This document shows positions 47,149 to 56,303 of a stretch of DNA of 63,098 bases, piece after piece; positions within the stretch are counted from its first letter, which is position 1; the number at the start of each line of letters is the position of its first letter. The DNA comes from Scytonema sp. UIC 10036 (GTDB lineage: Bacteria; Cyanobacteriota; Cyanobacteriia; Cyanobacteriales; Nostocaceae), in assembly GCF_009725235.1 (NCBI RefSeq), contig NZ_WJFC01000064.1, positions 1 through 63,098 on the forward strand. Direction: 5' to 3'. The notes beneath the pieces were generated by a model, which did no database searches, was not told where the DNA came from, and was given only the letters and a program-made list of their open reading frames with translations. Made by a program: the position numbers and the translations under genes.

Positions 47149-47417
47149 AGTCAATATATTGGTGAAAATATCTCTAGATAATACCCAAAATAAAATTGTT
47201 GTTAGCACCTGACTTCTATCTAGTGGACAAAACAGAGTAAACTAAAATTGTGTTGGAAAATACCATTAAAATTTGTTAATAAATAAACATAAGTAGAGAA
47301 AAGACCAAAATATGTAAAATTAATCGAACGGCAGCTATTCGAGCTTTGAAATATCTAAAATTCTGCGTTTGCTCTGGAATTTTCTCTCATTAAGGGCTTC
47401 ACACTAAACAAATAAAA

Positions 47418-47457
47418 GTTTGTAGTTGCGCTTGAGCGCATGCATCTCAAATACAAG
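47418..47457. repeat. Hairpin repeat, TAGTTGCGCTTTAGCGC family (copy 3)
   Basis: GTTTGTAGTTGCGCTTGAGC is followed by GCATGCATCTCAAATACAAG. It is the inverted counterpart of 43361-43401. It lies in the 431-bp AT-rich gap between the cysteine-rich gene and hflX, which otherwise shows nothing. Confidence 0.7.
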
Positions 47458-47579
47458 CAGAAAAGCATCTTATATTTAATTTCTTTAAGCTACCTATGAC
47501 CAGAGAAAGATTAAGAAAAAAAAGAAACCCGCTAGATATAAAAGGAAGAATTAATTAATAAGGTTTCAAGCATCATTTT

Positions 47580-49286
47580 ATGGAAACTATTCATGGAAAT
47601 ATTCAGTCATTAAAATCAAGCCAAATCAAGAAACTGCAACAACTTTACGAACAAAGACAACCTTCACATAGCCTAACTACACCCGAATTTGCTCAAGCTG
47701 TGGCAGCGATCGCTACAGAAATTCATCAACCCATATGCAGCTATATAAACAGACGAGGGCAAGTCATCCGAGTGGCAGTAGGAACGCCAAGCCAAACTCA
47801 AATTCCCCCCGAACAGATTCCTCGGCATAGTGCAGAACGCCTCAGTGGTGTTCGTTGCATTGCGACTCAATTCAAATCGGAGCCACCCGATGAAGCATCA
47901 CTGATTGCAATGGTACGCCAGCGTTTAGATGCTTTAGTGCTGTTAACCTTAGCGGACGGCAAAGACGGAAAGCGAAGCAAAGACAATACTAATTTAGTCA
48001 AAGAAGCTTTCTTAGCTCACATTGTCCCTGATGAGGAAAAACCTTGGGAAGTTATTTCTTCTTTGAGTTTAGATAACTTAATAGAACAAGACTTTGACGA
48101 TTTAGTTGATGAATGGGAGAGAGATATTTCTGAATCTGACTTGGGAATGCCATTCCAGGACATTGTATCTGACACCGATAAAGTCCTGCTTGTGGGATTG
48201 AAGACAGATGATATTTCGCAACAAAGGTTTGAAGATGGGCTGCAAGAACTCGTAAGGTTAGTAGAAACTGCAGGCGGAACAGTAGGAGACATAGTGCAAC
48301 AAAAGCGAAGCCGTCCCCATCCCCAAACTGTCGTCGGTCAGGGAAAAGTCGAGGAAATTGCCCTTTCCGCCCAGAAAATAGGAGCTAATCTGATTGTCTT
48401 TGACCGAGATATTTCTCCATCCCAAGCCCGTAACCTAGAAAACGAGATTGGTATCCGAGTTGTAGATCGAACTGAAGTCATATTAGACATTTTTGCTCAA
48501 CGCGCTCAATCCCAAGCAGGTAAGTTGCAAGTAGAACTAGCGCAACTAGAATATATGCTGCCTCGATTGCGCGGTCAAGGGCGAGAAATGTCCAGGCTAG
48601 GAGGTGGAATTGGGACGAGAGGACCTGGTGAAACCAAACTAGAAACAGAACGGCGAGCAATCCAGCGACGAATTGCCCAACTTCAGCAAGAAGTGAATCA
48701 ATTACAAGCGCATCGTGCTCGAATCAGACAACAGCGGCAACAGCAAGAAATTCCTGCTGTCGCCTTAGTTGGTTACACCAATGCAGGAAAGTCTACTCTG
48801 TTGAACGTATTAACCCAGGCTGAAGTTTATGTAGCAGATCAACTTTTTGCGACCCTCGACCCCACAACAAGAAAGCTAGTCATTGTAGATCCAGAAACAC
48901 AAGAACGCAGGACAGTTCTGCTGACAGATACGGTAGGATTTATTCACGAACTTCCACCACCGCTAGTCGATGCATTCCGCGCCACCTTAGAAGAAGTCAC
49001 TGAAGCAGATATTTTGCTTCATGTTGTTGATTTATCTCATCCAGCTTGGGAAAACCACATTGCCAGTGTAGAAGCAGTGTTAGCAGAAATGCCAGCTATT
49101 TCCGGTCCTACTTTGATTGCGTTTAACAAAGTTGACAAAGTCGATAGCGAAACTCTGGCTTTGGCTAAGGAAAAATACCCTGAAGCCCTGTTTATCTCAG
49201 CCACTCATCAACTCGGTTTAGATACTTTACGACAGCGATTGTTGCAAGCGATCGATCAACAAGTCTTGCAAATTCAGCCTAGCTAA
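47580..49286 (+). CDS. hflX: Ribosome-associated GTPase HflX
   Basis: The 568-residue protein has a cyanobacterial-type N-terminal extension (about 1-200), the HflX-specific domain (TVVGQGKVEEIALSAQKIGA, VFDRDISPSQARNLE, DRTEVILDIFAQRAQSQAGK), a coiled coil and a G domain. The G motifs are GYTNAGKST (about residue 397), DTVGFIHELPP and NKVDKVD. HflX splits or rescues ribosomes, especially under heat stress. It is probably a single-gene transcript. Confidence 0.95.
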   Translation: METIHGNIQSLKSSQIKKLQQLYEQRQPSHSLTTPEFAQAVAAIATEIHQPICSYINRRGQVIRVAVGTPSQTQIPPEQIPRHSAERLSGVRCIATQFKSEPPDEASLIAMVRQRLDALVLLTLADGKDGKRSKDNTNLVKEAFLAHIVPDEEKPWEVISSLSLDNLIEQDFDDLVDEWERDISESDLGMPFQDIVSDTDKVLLVGLKTDDISQQRFEDGLQELVRLVETAGGTVGDIVQQKRSRPHPQTVVGQGKVEEIALSAQKIGANLIVFDRDISPSQARNLENEIGIRVVDRTEVILDIFAQRAQSQAGKLQVELAQLEYMLPRLRGQGREMSRLGGGIGTRGPGETKLETERRAIQRRIAQLQQEVNQLQAHRARIRQQRQQQEIPAVALVGYTNAGKSTLLNVLTQAEVYVADQLFATLDPTTRKLVIVDPETQERRTVLLTDTVGFIHELPPPLVDAFRATLEEVTEADILLHVVDLSHPAWENHIASVEAVLAEMPAISGPTLIAFNKVDKVDSETLALAKEKYPEALFISATHQLGLDTLRQRLLQAIDQQVLQIQPS

Positions 49287-49312
49287 TTTTACTCAAAGAC
49301 TTCCAATTTAAA

Positions 49313-49408
49313 TAGGACTTACGCATAGCCCTCGTAAAAAGGGGGGCTAGGGGAGATTTGCAACGCGTGAAATCCTCAAAATCCCGTAAAAGTTGCGTCA
49401 GCCCTGTA
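49313..49408. repeat. Small MITE-like inverted-repeat element
   Basis: TAGGACTTACGCA on the left and TGCGTCAGCCCTGTA on the right form imperfect terminal inverted repeats (10 of 13 bases), with a further GTAAAA match inside. TAGGACTTACGCA-type ends are familiar in cyanobacterial small repeats. It is 96 bp long and has no coding capacity. Confidence 0.5.
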
Positions 49409-49568
49409 AAAAAAATATCCAAATTTTTCTAGTAAATTGACAATATTGTAGGGGCGCAAGGCACTCCGTCCCTACAGCCATACTCGGGTTAAATAAACAA
49501 AAAACGCTGTAATAATAGAGATTAAATCTTTAGTTGCTAGAAGAAATGAAATTGCTCACAGACCAAAA

Positions 49569-49694
49569 ATGATAATCAAAAATTTGCAGGAATATAAAAA
49601 ATATGAAGATGCAGCTTTGGAAGTCATGCACGAGTTAGCAATATCAATCGTTGACAGCTTAGATAAAAAACTTTACCTACAAAGCCCACCATAA
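49569..49694 (+). CDS. Possible small gene of unknown function
   Basis: ATG 49569 opens a 41-codon frame (MIIKNLQEYKKYEDAALEVM...) that is rich in charged residues and would form one or two helices. No family was recognised. It could be a real small protein, a fragment of a decayed gene, or chance. Confidence 0.25.
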   Translation: MIIKNLQEYKKYEDAALEVMHELAISIVDSLDKKLYLQSPP

Positions 49695-49760
49695 TGATTG
49701 GAAATTTTCCATTAATGTACAGGCTTGTAATGATGTCGAAGCAGCAGCCAACAGATTTGC

Positions 49761-49783
49761 ATTCCTAGGCACAGCCTAGGAAC
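49761..49783. repeat. CCTAGGC-type hairpin repeat (copy 3)
   Basis: ATTCCTAGGC, loop ACA, GCCTAGGAAC. The stem pairs perfectly, with the T-A pair where copy 1 has C-G. Confidence 0.65.
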
Positions 49784-49848
49784 GAGTAGGTACATGAGTT
49801 TGGTTAACAAGCGTGCCATTATCCTAAAGTTCTGGCTCTGCTCTTTAT

Positions 49849-50820
49849 TTACAATCCTAAATCTTCTGGAAAGCCTAGCATAATATTCAGATTTTGTACG
49901 GCAGCCCCCGATGCACCTTTCCCCAGGTTATCAAGACGAGCAACCAAGAGTGCTTCTTTCGTAGAATCGTTGGCAAAGACAAATATTTGAACAATGTTGG
50001 TACCATTCATTGCCATTGCATCTAAGAACTTTCCGTCTCGCAGAAGGGTGGGTTCTTGGTGTGGAGCAACTTGTACAAACTTTTCACCGTGATAGTAGTC
50101 AGCGATCGCCTCATGTATAACTTTACCTGATGGTGGATTATCTAAAATCCATAGTGGCAAAGGTATCTGTACTAGCATTCCTTGCTCAAAATCCCCTACA
50201 GCTGGTACAAACAATGGTGGCGATGACAAGCCCGAATGCTGGCACATTTCCTTAACGTGTTTGTGTCCAAACTGCAAACCATAAATGCCAAAAGGATAAA
50301 GCGATTTTCCTTCAGCTTGCTTCTCATGGAAAGTTTCGTACTGTTGAATGAGATTCTTTCCGCCGCCAGAGTAACCCGATACGGCATTTACAGTGACTGG
50401 GAAGTTGCGAGTCAGGAGACCCTTAGCTATCAACGGACGGATACAAGCTAAAAATCCCGTGGGATAACAGCCCGGATTGCTGACGAACTGGGCGCTAGCA
50501 ATTTTCTCTCGCTGTCCTGGATTGAGTTCGGGAAAACCGTATGCCCAACCCTCAGCCGTTCGATAAGCAGTACTGGCGTCGAGAATTTTCACTCGATCGT
50601 TATTGACATAACTGACAGCTTCACGGGCTGCGTCATCAGGTAAGCAGAGAATGGCAACGTCAACAGCATTAATTAATTTTGATCGCTCAGTGGAATCCTT
50701 GCGCTTGAATGCTTCAATACTAACTAACTCAAGGTCATCCCGTTGATTGAGACGCGAGTAAATCTGTAAGCCTGTGGTTCCCGATTCCCCATCAATAAAA
50801 ATCTTAGGTTTAGAGGTCAT
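49849..50820 (-). CDS. argC: N-acetyl-gamma-glutamyl-phosphate reductase, short type
   Basis: The 323-residue protein makes N-acetylglutamate semialdehyde in arginine biosynthesis. The NADP-binding start IFIDGESGTTGLQIYSRL and the active-site VSNPGCYPTGFLACIRPL (nucleophile Cys) identify it. The length is that of the shorter AGPR type 2 group. ATG 50820 (MTSKPK) is preferred over a TTG eight codons upstream. It is not in an obvious arginine operon here. Confidence 0.92.
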   Translation of the reverse strand: MTSKPKIFIDGESGTTGLQIYSRLNQRDDLELVSIEAFKRKDSTERSKLINAVDVAILCLPDDAAREAVSYVNNDRVKILDASTAYRTAEGWAYGFPELNPGQREKIASAQFVSNPGCYPTGFLACIRPLIAKGLLTRNFPVTVNAVSGYSGGGKNLIQQYETFHEKQAEGKSLYPFGIYGLQFGHKHVKEMCQHSGLSSPPLFVPAVGDFEQGMLVQIPLPLWILDNPPSGKVIHEAIADYYHGEKFVQVAPHQEPTLLRDGKFLDAMAMNGTNIVQIFVFANDSTKEALLVARLDNLGKGASGAAVQNLNIMLGFPEDLGL

Positions 50821-50894
50821 ATAAATTCTTAAACCAGTTAACAAAGGTTTGCGCGTTTGGGTGCTGTGGATTCAGAATACGTTCCATGATAGCG

Positions 50895-51406
50895 TTATGC
50901 AACTGTCTTCGGTGGAGGATTTTGCCATGCCAGCCAAGTATGGATATTTGCTTTGTCAACGTGAGGATATATAAAGCTTGCTCCTCTGTTTCTTGCCTCT
51001 GTCACTACTTCTTGCGCGTATTGCCAAAGTGGTTCGTTTAGCTGTGGAATCATATATGCTAAGAAAGTTTCCAACATACCTCGCATTTGATTATCTGGCA
51101 TAAGCCAAACACCAAACTTAATTCCATTTGCCATGCTATGGACTAATCCTGAATTTGGCAGTTGATCGGGAATGTCAGGGATAGTTTTTAAACAAGCATT
51201 TCTGATACTCTCCCACCTTCCTGATGGATTATCATCCGCATCTACCATCAATCCAAGTGCATTCAACCGTAGGCTTCAATATAAACGGCTGCTTTTTCCT
51301 TCGTATTTCCCCAAGGAATTCCGTTAGCTTCAATTAAATACGGTATAACTCGCTTATCTTGTTCACCTTCTACTATCAGCTTTTTGGATATATACTTGCT
51401 TGTCAT
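50895..51406 (-). pseudogene. Toprim/DUF3226-type protein, broken
   Basis: From ATG 51406 the frame reads MTSKYISKKLIVEGEQDKRV, which holds the Toprim Glu, and continues to VYIEAYG before a stop. The next frame resumes with LNALGLMVDADDNPSGRWES, which holds the Toprim DxD, and runs to the end at 50895. Comparison with the expected spacing suggests that some 15-20 residues and the frame were lost at about 51265-51275. It lies 2 bp after the ATPase pseudogene. The pair resembles AAA ATPase plus DUF3226/Toprim nuclease modules, with a possible role in phage defence. Confidence 0.75.
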
Positions 51407-51408
51407 TG

Positions 51409-52123
51409 CTACCGCACCTCAATTCCCCGTTGGGCAGCAATGACAATTTCACGTTCAGTAAAAGCTATACCAGTTTGCTTCTCGCGTTCAATACGTTGAA
51501 TTGTAATTCCATCTTCTGTTGCTTTTTCCTGAGTAGCTATGTCAGCTAAACTTGTCCAACAATCATTACTATGTGTCGTAGCAAAAACCTGCACATTTAG
51601 TCTCGTTGCTGTTTTCCAAACAAGCTTCCACATATCAGACATAGCAGTGAAGTGCAATCCTGTATCAATTTCATCAACAAATAGAAAACCATTTTTAGCA
51701 CAGACCGTAGAAAGTGCAAGCCCTAAGATACGCCATATACCATCCCCCATACTACCTATAGGTACTCGTTGGTCACCTTGAGTCCGGCATTGCAATTGAT
51801 GCAACAACACTGTCGTTGATATTATCATTTATTCCCCCTATTAAAAATGTACTCCCAAGTTGAATTTGGTGTCCGTAAAAAAGGTGACGTATATCAAGCT
51901 GACGTCTTCCCCTCTCATCATTTCCAAAGAAATATTCACCTCGGTTTATCATAACCTCGGTTAACAGCGTAAGATTATTTCGGGAGCATAGAAGCTGAAT
52001 AGCTTCGAGTATAGATGTTTTGCCACTGTTATTCTGACCAACCAGTAGGTTTACCCGACCCAGTTGTTGAAGCTCAAATGACTGAAAACCACGGAAATTT
52101 TCTATTTTTACTGTTTTCAACAT
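51409..52123 (-). pseudogene. AAA/SMC-like ATPase, internally deleted
   Basis: The 5' part (52123-51773) starts MLKTVKIENFRGFQSFELQQ with Walker A VGQNNSGKTS and stops after about 116 residues. The 3' part, in another frame, gives GDQRVPIGSMGDGIWRILGL (signature region), Walker B FLFVDEIDTGLH and the switch ATTHSNDCW, ending at 51409. A middle section of more than 100 residues that such ATPases normally have is absent, so a deletion joined the halves out of frame. It is non-functional as read and was followed directly by the Toprim gene. Confidence 0.8.
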
Positions 52124-52469
52124 AATTTACCAGGTAGGAAGCCAAACGCAAGCAATATCTGATAGCCTAGATATTTGTTCTGATATCTCTCAATCTAGCA
52201 AAAGAGGAGTCCCCACAACTCCATATGAGCGATCGCTCTAAAACTTGCACCCAGATTAATGGAGTTGGTCAACTCAAAACTATAAATCCTTAACCATTAC
52301 TTAGAGCTTAAAGTGTGAAAAAAGTAGTAATGTAGTAAGGTTCACTTGTATAACATGATATGTAATTTGCAACCCCAACCAAGATAAAGATTTCCTGCGG
52401 GTGTTCTCTCCAAAGATAGAACCATTCAACCTCATACCTGTTAACCAAAGAGCGAACTTACATTTTTCC
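52124..52469. other. Divergent intergenic region
   Basis: This 346-bp gap lies between the ATPase pseudogene and the J-domain-like gene. It contains one HIP1-like GCGATCGCT site. No promoter motif or small gene was recognised. Confidence 0.45.
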
Positions 52470-53537
52470 ATGGCTAAAAAAGCACGATCTACATTTCCAG
52501 CCACTACGACAACAACACTGGCTCTTTCTTCTATTCATATCCGTTTAGAAGCCATAGAGAAAGAACACCAATGGTTGCTGAAGCAAATCAAAAGAAAACA
52601 AACTGAACTGAACAACTTTGTTGAGCAAATGCGTTCCTTAGCTACGGATATATTTCATAGAGGTAGTCCTCGCTTCAAAAAACTGGCAGAACTTGATAAA
52701 GAAATTCACGCTATATTTGATGAAATCTTTGCCAGTCAAAAATTTGGCAAGAAAACAAAGAAAGATATTGAAGAAATTTACCGTAACCTGCAAATGGCAG
52801 GGATTATTAGTCCCAAACGAAGTAACAACGAAGACGATGCAGAGCTAGACCAACTATTTGAAGTTGATGAAAACGATAATTCTTATTCTCAATCACCTCA
52901 AGAAGAAAACTACCAACATCAAGAAACACAACAAGAAAGTGGATTTTCCTCTGGAGGAAAAACTGAGGGTTCGAGAAATGTTCGTCAGGCATTTTTACGG
53001 TTAGCTGAAATTTTTCACCCCGATAAGGCGACAGATGGCGAGACTCAGATGCGCCATACAGAAATTATGAAGGAAATCAACAAAGCTTACCAAGAAGGGG
53101 ACTTAGCGCGATTGTTAGAGATAGAAAGGCAACATCTAGCAGGTGAATCTGTTGAAAGCAACAGTGAGGATGATTTGACCAGAAAATATACTCGTTTGGA
53201 GCAGGAAAATGAATTCCTCAAAACTCAATATGAAAACCTGAAACGAGAACTGCGCCTGGTAAAACATAGCCCGGAAGGAGCCATGGTTTCCGATTGTCGA
53301 AAAGCTCATCGAGAAGGAATCGATCCTGTAGGTCAAATGATAGAACGAGTGGAATCTGAACTTGAGATTATTAGTGATATTCGCAATTTTGTCAAAAATT
53401 TTCAAGAAGAAAAAATCAGCGTTAGAGAATTTCTCTGCGGTCCACCCTTTCTACGTCAGAAGAACCAAGAAATTATGGAAGACCTCCTAGACCAAATGTT
53501 TGAAGATTTAGATTTGGAACGAATCGTCGTGTTTTAA
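52470..53537 (+). CDS. J-domain-like coiled-coil protein
   Basis: The 355-residue protein has a helical N-terminus (about 20-130), an acidic low-complexity stretch (SQSPQEENYQHQETQQESGF), then a J-like segment RQAFLRLAEIFHPDKATDGE with the HPD tripeptide of DnaJ co-chaperones, and a C-terminal coiled coil (YTRLEQENEFLKTQYENLKR). HPD is the site that stimulates Hsp70 ATPase, so recruitment of a DnaK is inferred. The domain order is unlike classical DnaJ because there is no zinc domain. ATG 52470 (MAKKARSTF) is preferred over GTG 52401. Confidence 0.75.
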   Translation: MAKKARSTFPATTTTTLALSSIHIRLEAIEKEHQWLLKQIKRKQTELNNFVEQMRSLATDIFHRGSPRFKKLAELDKEIHAIFDEIFASQKFGKKTKKDIEEIYRNLQMAGIISPKRSNNEDDAELDQLFEVDENDNSYSQSPQEENYQHQETQQESGFSSGGKTEGSRNVRQAFLRLAEIFHPDKATDGETQMRHTEIMKEINKAYQEGDLARLLEIERQHLAGESVESNSEDDLTRKYTRLEQENEFLKTQYENLKRELRLVKHSPEGAMVSDCRKAHREGIDPVGQMIERVESELEIISDIRNFVKNFQEEKISVREFLCGPPFLRQKNQEIMEDLLDQMFEDLDLERIVVF

Positions 53538-53571
53538 CCGCTCACTGGTCACGGGTCACTGCTTACTGTTT

Positions 53572-54936
53572 TCAGCGTAAACTAATGCCACTCAATTGTT
53601 GAAATAAACTGGTGGCATAAGAATCTGTCATGCCAGAAATATAATCTGTAACTCGCAGAATTTTTTGATAAGTATCTTCTTCAGAAGTAGGGCGCTCCTC
53701 TTTGGGAAGCATATGATAAACAAATTTTCCCTTTTGAGTTCTTTCCAATACTGCATCAACAAATTCAGCAAATAATTTACCTAAAACTTCATATCCAGCG
53801 ACTCTAATACCAATAACATTAGGGTGGTGGAAAACACGAGCGCTGGTTGTCTCTCCAATAACGTTAAGATGCTTGGCATAAGTACTTAAAGATAACAGAT
53901 GTTGGTCAAAGTTACCGGAGAGTATATCTTCTTCTTTAGAAAGGAAAATAACTGCCGCCTCTTGGACTAATTTATTGATGGCAGTAGCACGCATATGCTT
54001 AACTTTTTCTGCATCGCTTTCGGCATTGTCTTTAAAATCAATTTGTGCAATTTCATTCAGCAATTCCTTAGCAAGAGCAAAAGGGATATAACCCATCCGA
54101 TGGCTATCTTCTACATCAACGATTGAGTAGCAAATGTCATCTGCTGCTTCCATTAAAAAAGTCAGAGGATGTCGAGACCACCAAGCTGCATTATCGTGAC
54201 GGCGAATAAGTCCAACTGTTTCTGCAACCTCAGCAAATAAATCTTTTTCCGCTTGGAAAAAACCATACTTTTTAATACTGCTACCGGAGTAATTGTTGAG
54301 AATATGCTGTGGGATGTGAGACTCTCTAGGATATTTTGTGAAAGTCGCTAAAGTAGGACAAGTTAGTTGCATTCCTCCTACTCTGTGTGACATTTCTAGT
54401 TTTGTCAAAATACGAAAGCCTTGAGCGTTTCCTTCAAATAAATCAAAGTCCGCTTTTTGTTGTGTATTGAGAAGTTCATTTCTACTAGCGATAAGCTGGG
54501 TACAGCTTGCGCTAAGAGCGAACGCATTTGTGCTATACCAAGAATCAAACCCCGCTCGGATTGCGTCTTCCCCAGCATGACCAAAAGGGGGATTGCCAAT
54601 ATCGTGCGCTAAACAAGCAGCCGCAATAATATCACCAAAATCTGAAGCACTCAGCCCTGATTCATCTAAGTTATGTCTTTTGATAATTGTAGAGCCAGCA
54701 ATTCTACCAAGAGAACGTCCAACACAGGAAACTTCCAGACTGTGAATGAGGCGAGTCCGAATGTAATCGTTTCTGGGTAAAGTGAAGACTTGGGTTTTAT
54801 CTTTGAGGCGACGAAAAGGAGAGGAAAATACCAAGCGATCGTAGTCTCTCTGAAAATAAGTACGATCTAGCTCAAGATTTTCTGGTTCTCTTTTGCCGAG
54901 TCGCTTTGGTGTTAGGAGTTTTTTCCAGTCCATCAT
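53572..54936 (-). CDS. dgt: dGTPase / HD-domain dNTP triphosphohydrolase
   Basis: The 454-residue protein starts MMDWKKLLTPKRLGKREPEN. It carries the HD metal-binding set: His in RTRLIHSLEVS and the HD pair in CLAHDIGNPPFGHAGEDAIR, with the conserved FSSPFRRLKDKTQVF before them. A later Asp is in EAADDICYSIVD. dGTPases split dNTPs into nucleoside and triphosphate, affecting dNTP pools and sometimes phage resistance. ATG 54936 or 54933 is chosen over 54990. Confidence 0.93.
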   Translation of the reverse strand: MMDWKKLLTPKRLGKREPENLELDRTYFQRDYDRLVFSSPFRRLKDKTQVFTLPRNDYIRTRLIHSLEVSCVGRSLGRIAGSTIIKRHNLDESGLSASDFGDIIAAACLAHDIGNPPFGHAGEDAIRAGFDSWYSTNAFALSASCTQLIASRNELLNTQQKADFDLFEGNAQGFRILTKLEMSHRVGGMQLTCPTLATFTKYPRESHIPQHILNNYSGSSIKKYGFFQAEKDLFAEVAETVGLIRRHDNAAWWSRHPLTFLMEAADDICYSIVDVEDSHRMGYIPFALAKELLNEIAQIDFKDNAESDAEKVKHMRATAINKLVQEAAVIFLSKEEDILSGNFDQHLLSLSTYAKHLNVIGETTSARVFHHPNVIGIRVAGYEVLGKLFAEFVDAVLERTQKGKFVYHMLPKEERPTSEEDTYQKILRVTDYISGMTDSYATSLFQQLSGISLR

Positions 54937-55097
54937 GAGAATGTTGTTATACAGTAGTTCTATTTGAGTTATATAAATTATTAACCGCATTTTTGGAGCC
55001 AGTGCGTTGGACGGGTTCCTCGGCTTGAAGCTCCGGGCGTCGCAAAGAGCGCAAAGAGAAGAGAGAATTTTACAAATGATTTAGAATTGCTATAGCC

Positions 55098-55282
55098 AGC
55101 CCTATCAAAGTGGATAAAAACTTCAGGAAATCAATTACTCTCTCACCTCTTACTTCTGCAGACTCTGCGTAGGAATTGGTTAAATCAATTACTTTTGAAC
55201 CGCAGAGGCACAGAGAGCGCAGAGGAGAAAGATAAGGGATTGCCATCTGAATCAAAATTTTATGAGCCACCTTGACAGGGCT
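55098..55282. repeat. MITE-like element with 16-bp terminal inverted repeats (copy 3, complete)
   Basis: AGCCCTATCAAAGTGG (55098-55113) and CCACCTTGACAGGGCT (55267-55282) are inverted ends with two mismatches. The centre has ACCGCAGAGGCACAGAG-type sequence. It is 185 bp long with no coding capacity. It occupies much of the 454-bp gap 54937-55390; the rest of this gap shows nothing but a similar GCAAAGAGCGCAAAGAG stretch at about 55034. Confidence 0.78.
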
Positions 55283-55390
55283 AGCAATGCCTTCCCTACC
55301 TGCTACTTAAAATTTTTCATCAATCATTTAAGATTCCTGTAGTAGCATTTGTCAAACTATTATTTGTCTTGGAGACAGCGGTGATTTGAG

Positions 55391-55750
55391 TTAAACACTT
55401 ATTTCAGAACTACTAGCAACATTTATCAAACTATTATCTACTTTAGGAGCAACACTAACAGTAAGTTTTAAACCTAGTGCATTTAACCAATTACCTAAGT
55501 TATAAATTGCCTCAGCACCGGGTTGTGAAAGCAACTCATCTAATTTTTCTAAATGATGTTTTGCTTGTTCTGGTGTCATGTGTTGTTCCCTAAGAGCTTC
55601 AGCTACATGACTAAGTGCTAATCGTAGTAATCTTGGATCTAATTCTTCTCCTTCTTCCAATTCCATGTGTGTTTCAAGATATAATGCGGCGTAATTTGGG
55701 TCTTTGAGATTTGAAATTAGGAAATCGTGGTATGGCAAGCTTCTAGACAT
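55391..55750 (-). CDS. Antitoxin-like helix-turn-helix protein
   Basis: The 119-residue protein begins MSRSLPYHDFLISNLKDPNY followed by AALYLETHMELEEGEE and a helical region ending in YNLGNWLNALGLKLTVSVAP. This layout matches proteins of the type II addiction-module antidote/DNA-binding group that pair with RelE-like (Gp49-like) toxins. The toxin gene is normally directly upstream. Here only a short C-terminal remnant remains (55755-55823), so the antitoxin is an orphan. Confidence 0.7.
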   Translation of the reverse strand: MSRSLPYHDFLISNLKDPNYAALYLETHMELEEGEELDPRLLRLALSHVAEALREQHMTPEQAKHHLEKLDELLSQPGAEAIYNLGNWLNALGLKLTVSVAPKVDNSLINVASSSEISV

Positions 55751-55754
55751 AAAT

Positions 55755-55823
55755 TTAACTCCTAAAGTCTTTCCAGTATTCTATGGCTGTGACAATATCT
55801 CGTTCTTGAGTGCTTTTATCTCC
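55755..55823 (-). pseudogene. C-terminal remnant of a RelE-like toxin gene
   Basis: A short frame reads GDKSTQERDIVTAIEYWKDF and stops 4 bp before the antitoxin-like ATG. This is the typical end of Gp49/RelE-family toxins (GDKxxQxDIxxAxxYWxDF). No matching N-terminal part is readable upstream. Confidence 0.6.
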
Positions 55824-55894
55824 ATCCCTTTAAGAATTGCCTTATTCACAGTACCACTAATACTAGAATTCAATTTATCGCAGATCCCTTTACA

Positions 55895-56122
55895 TCAACG
55901 CAGTTCCGATCGCTCTTCTACAATTTCAAACAAATCTTCCAGCAAAACATCGAACGTCCGAGCTAACTTTTTTAAAGCAACCAAATCAACAGTTGCTCTC
56001 TGTGGAAGGCGCACGTAAGTTTTAATCGTGCTATAGGGTACTCCGGAGCGCTCGGACACTTCTTTTATCGTCCAACCCTCGCTGTCAGCAAACTCTTTGA
56101 TTCTTAACCTTACCATTCCCAT
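55895..56122 (-). CDS. XRE-family helix-turn-helix regulator
   Basis: The 75-residue protein is essentially a single helix-turn-helix of the Cro/C1 type: VRLRIKEFADSEGWTIKEVS, then SGVPYSTIKTYVRLP, then LARTFDVLLEDLFEI. It should bind DNA as a dimer. ATG 56122 (or 56116) is preferred over GTG 56131. It lies 72 bp upstream of the toxin remnant and could once have controlled that module; now it is probably independent. Confidence 0.8.
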   Translation of the reverse strand: MGMVRLRIKEFADSEGWTIKEVSERSGVPYSTIKTYVRLPQRATVDLVALKKLARTFDVLLEDLFEIVEERSELR

Positions 56123-56303
56123 GCTTGACACTAGTCGAAATTTAGTCTTAAATATCTAAAGCAAAATTATAAAGCGATCGCCCCTGTCTTGCAAACGTAA
56201 GCGATCGCATATCTAAAAACCATCCCATAAAGAGATACCACCGTGGGGGAATCACTAAAAGGAATCACTTGAAGGGGATCGCCTTACAGGAATATACATA
56301 ATT

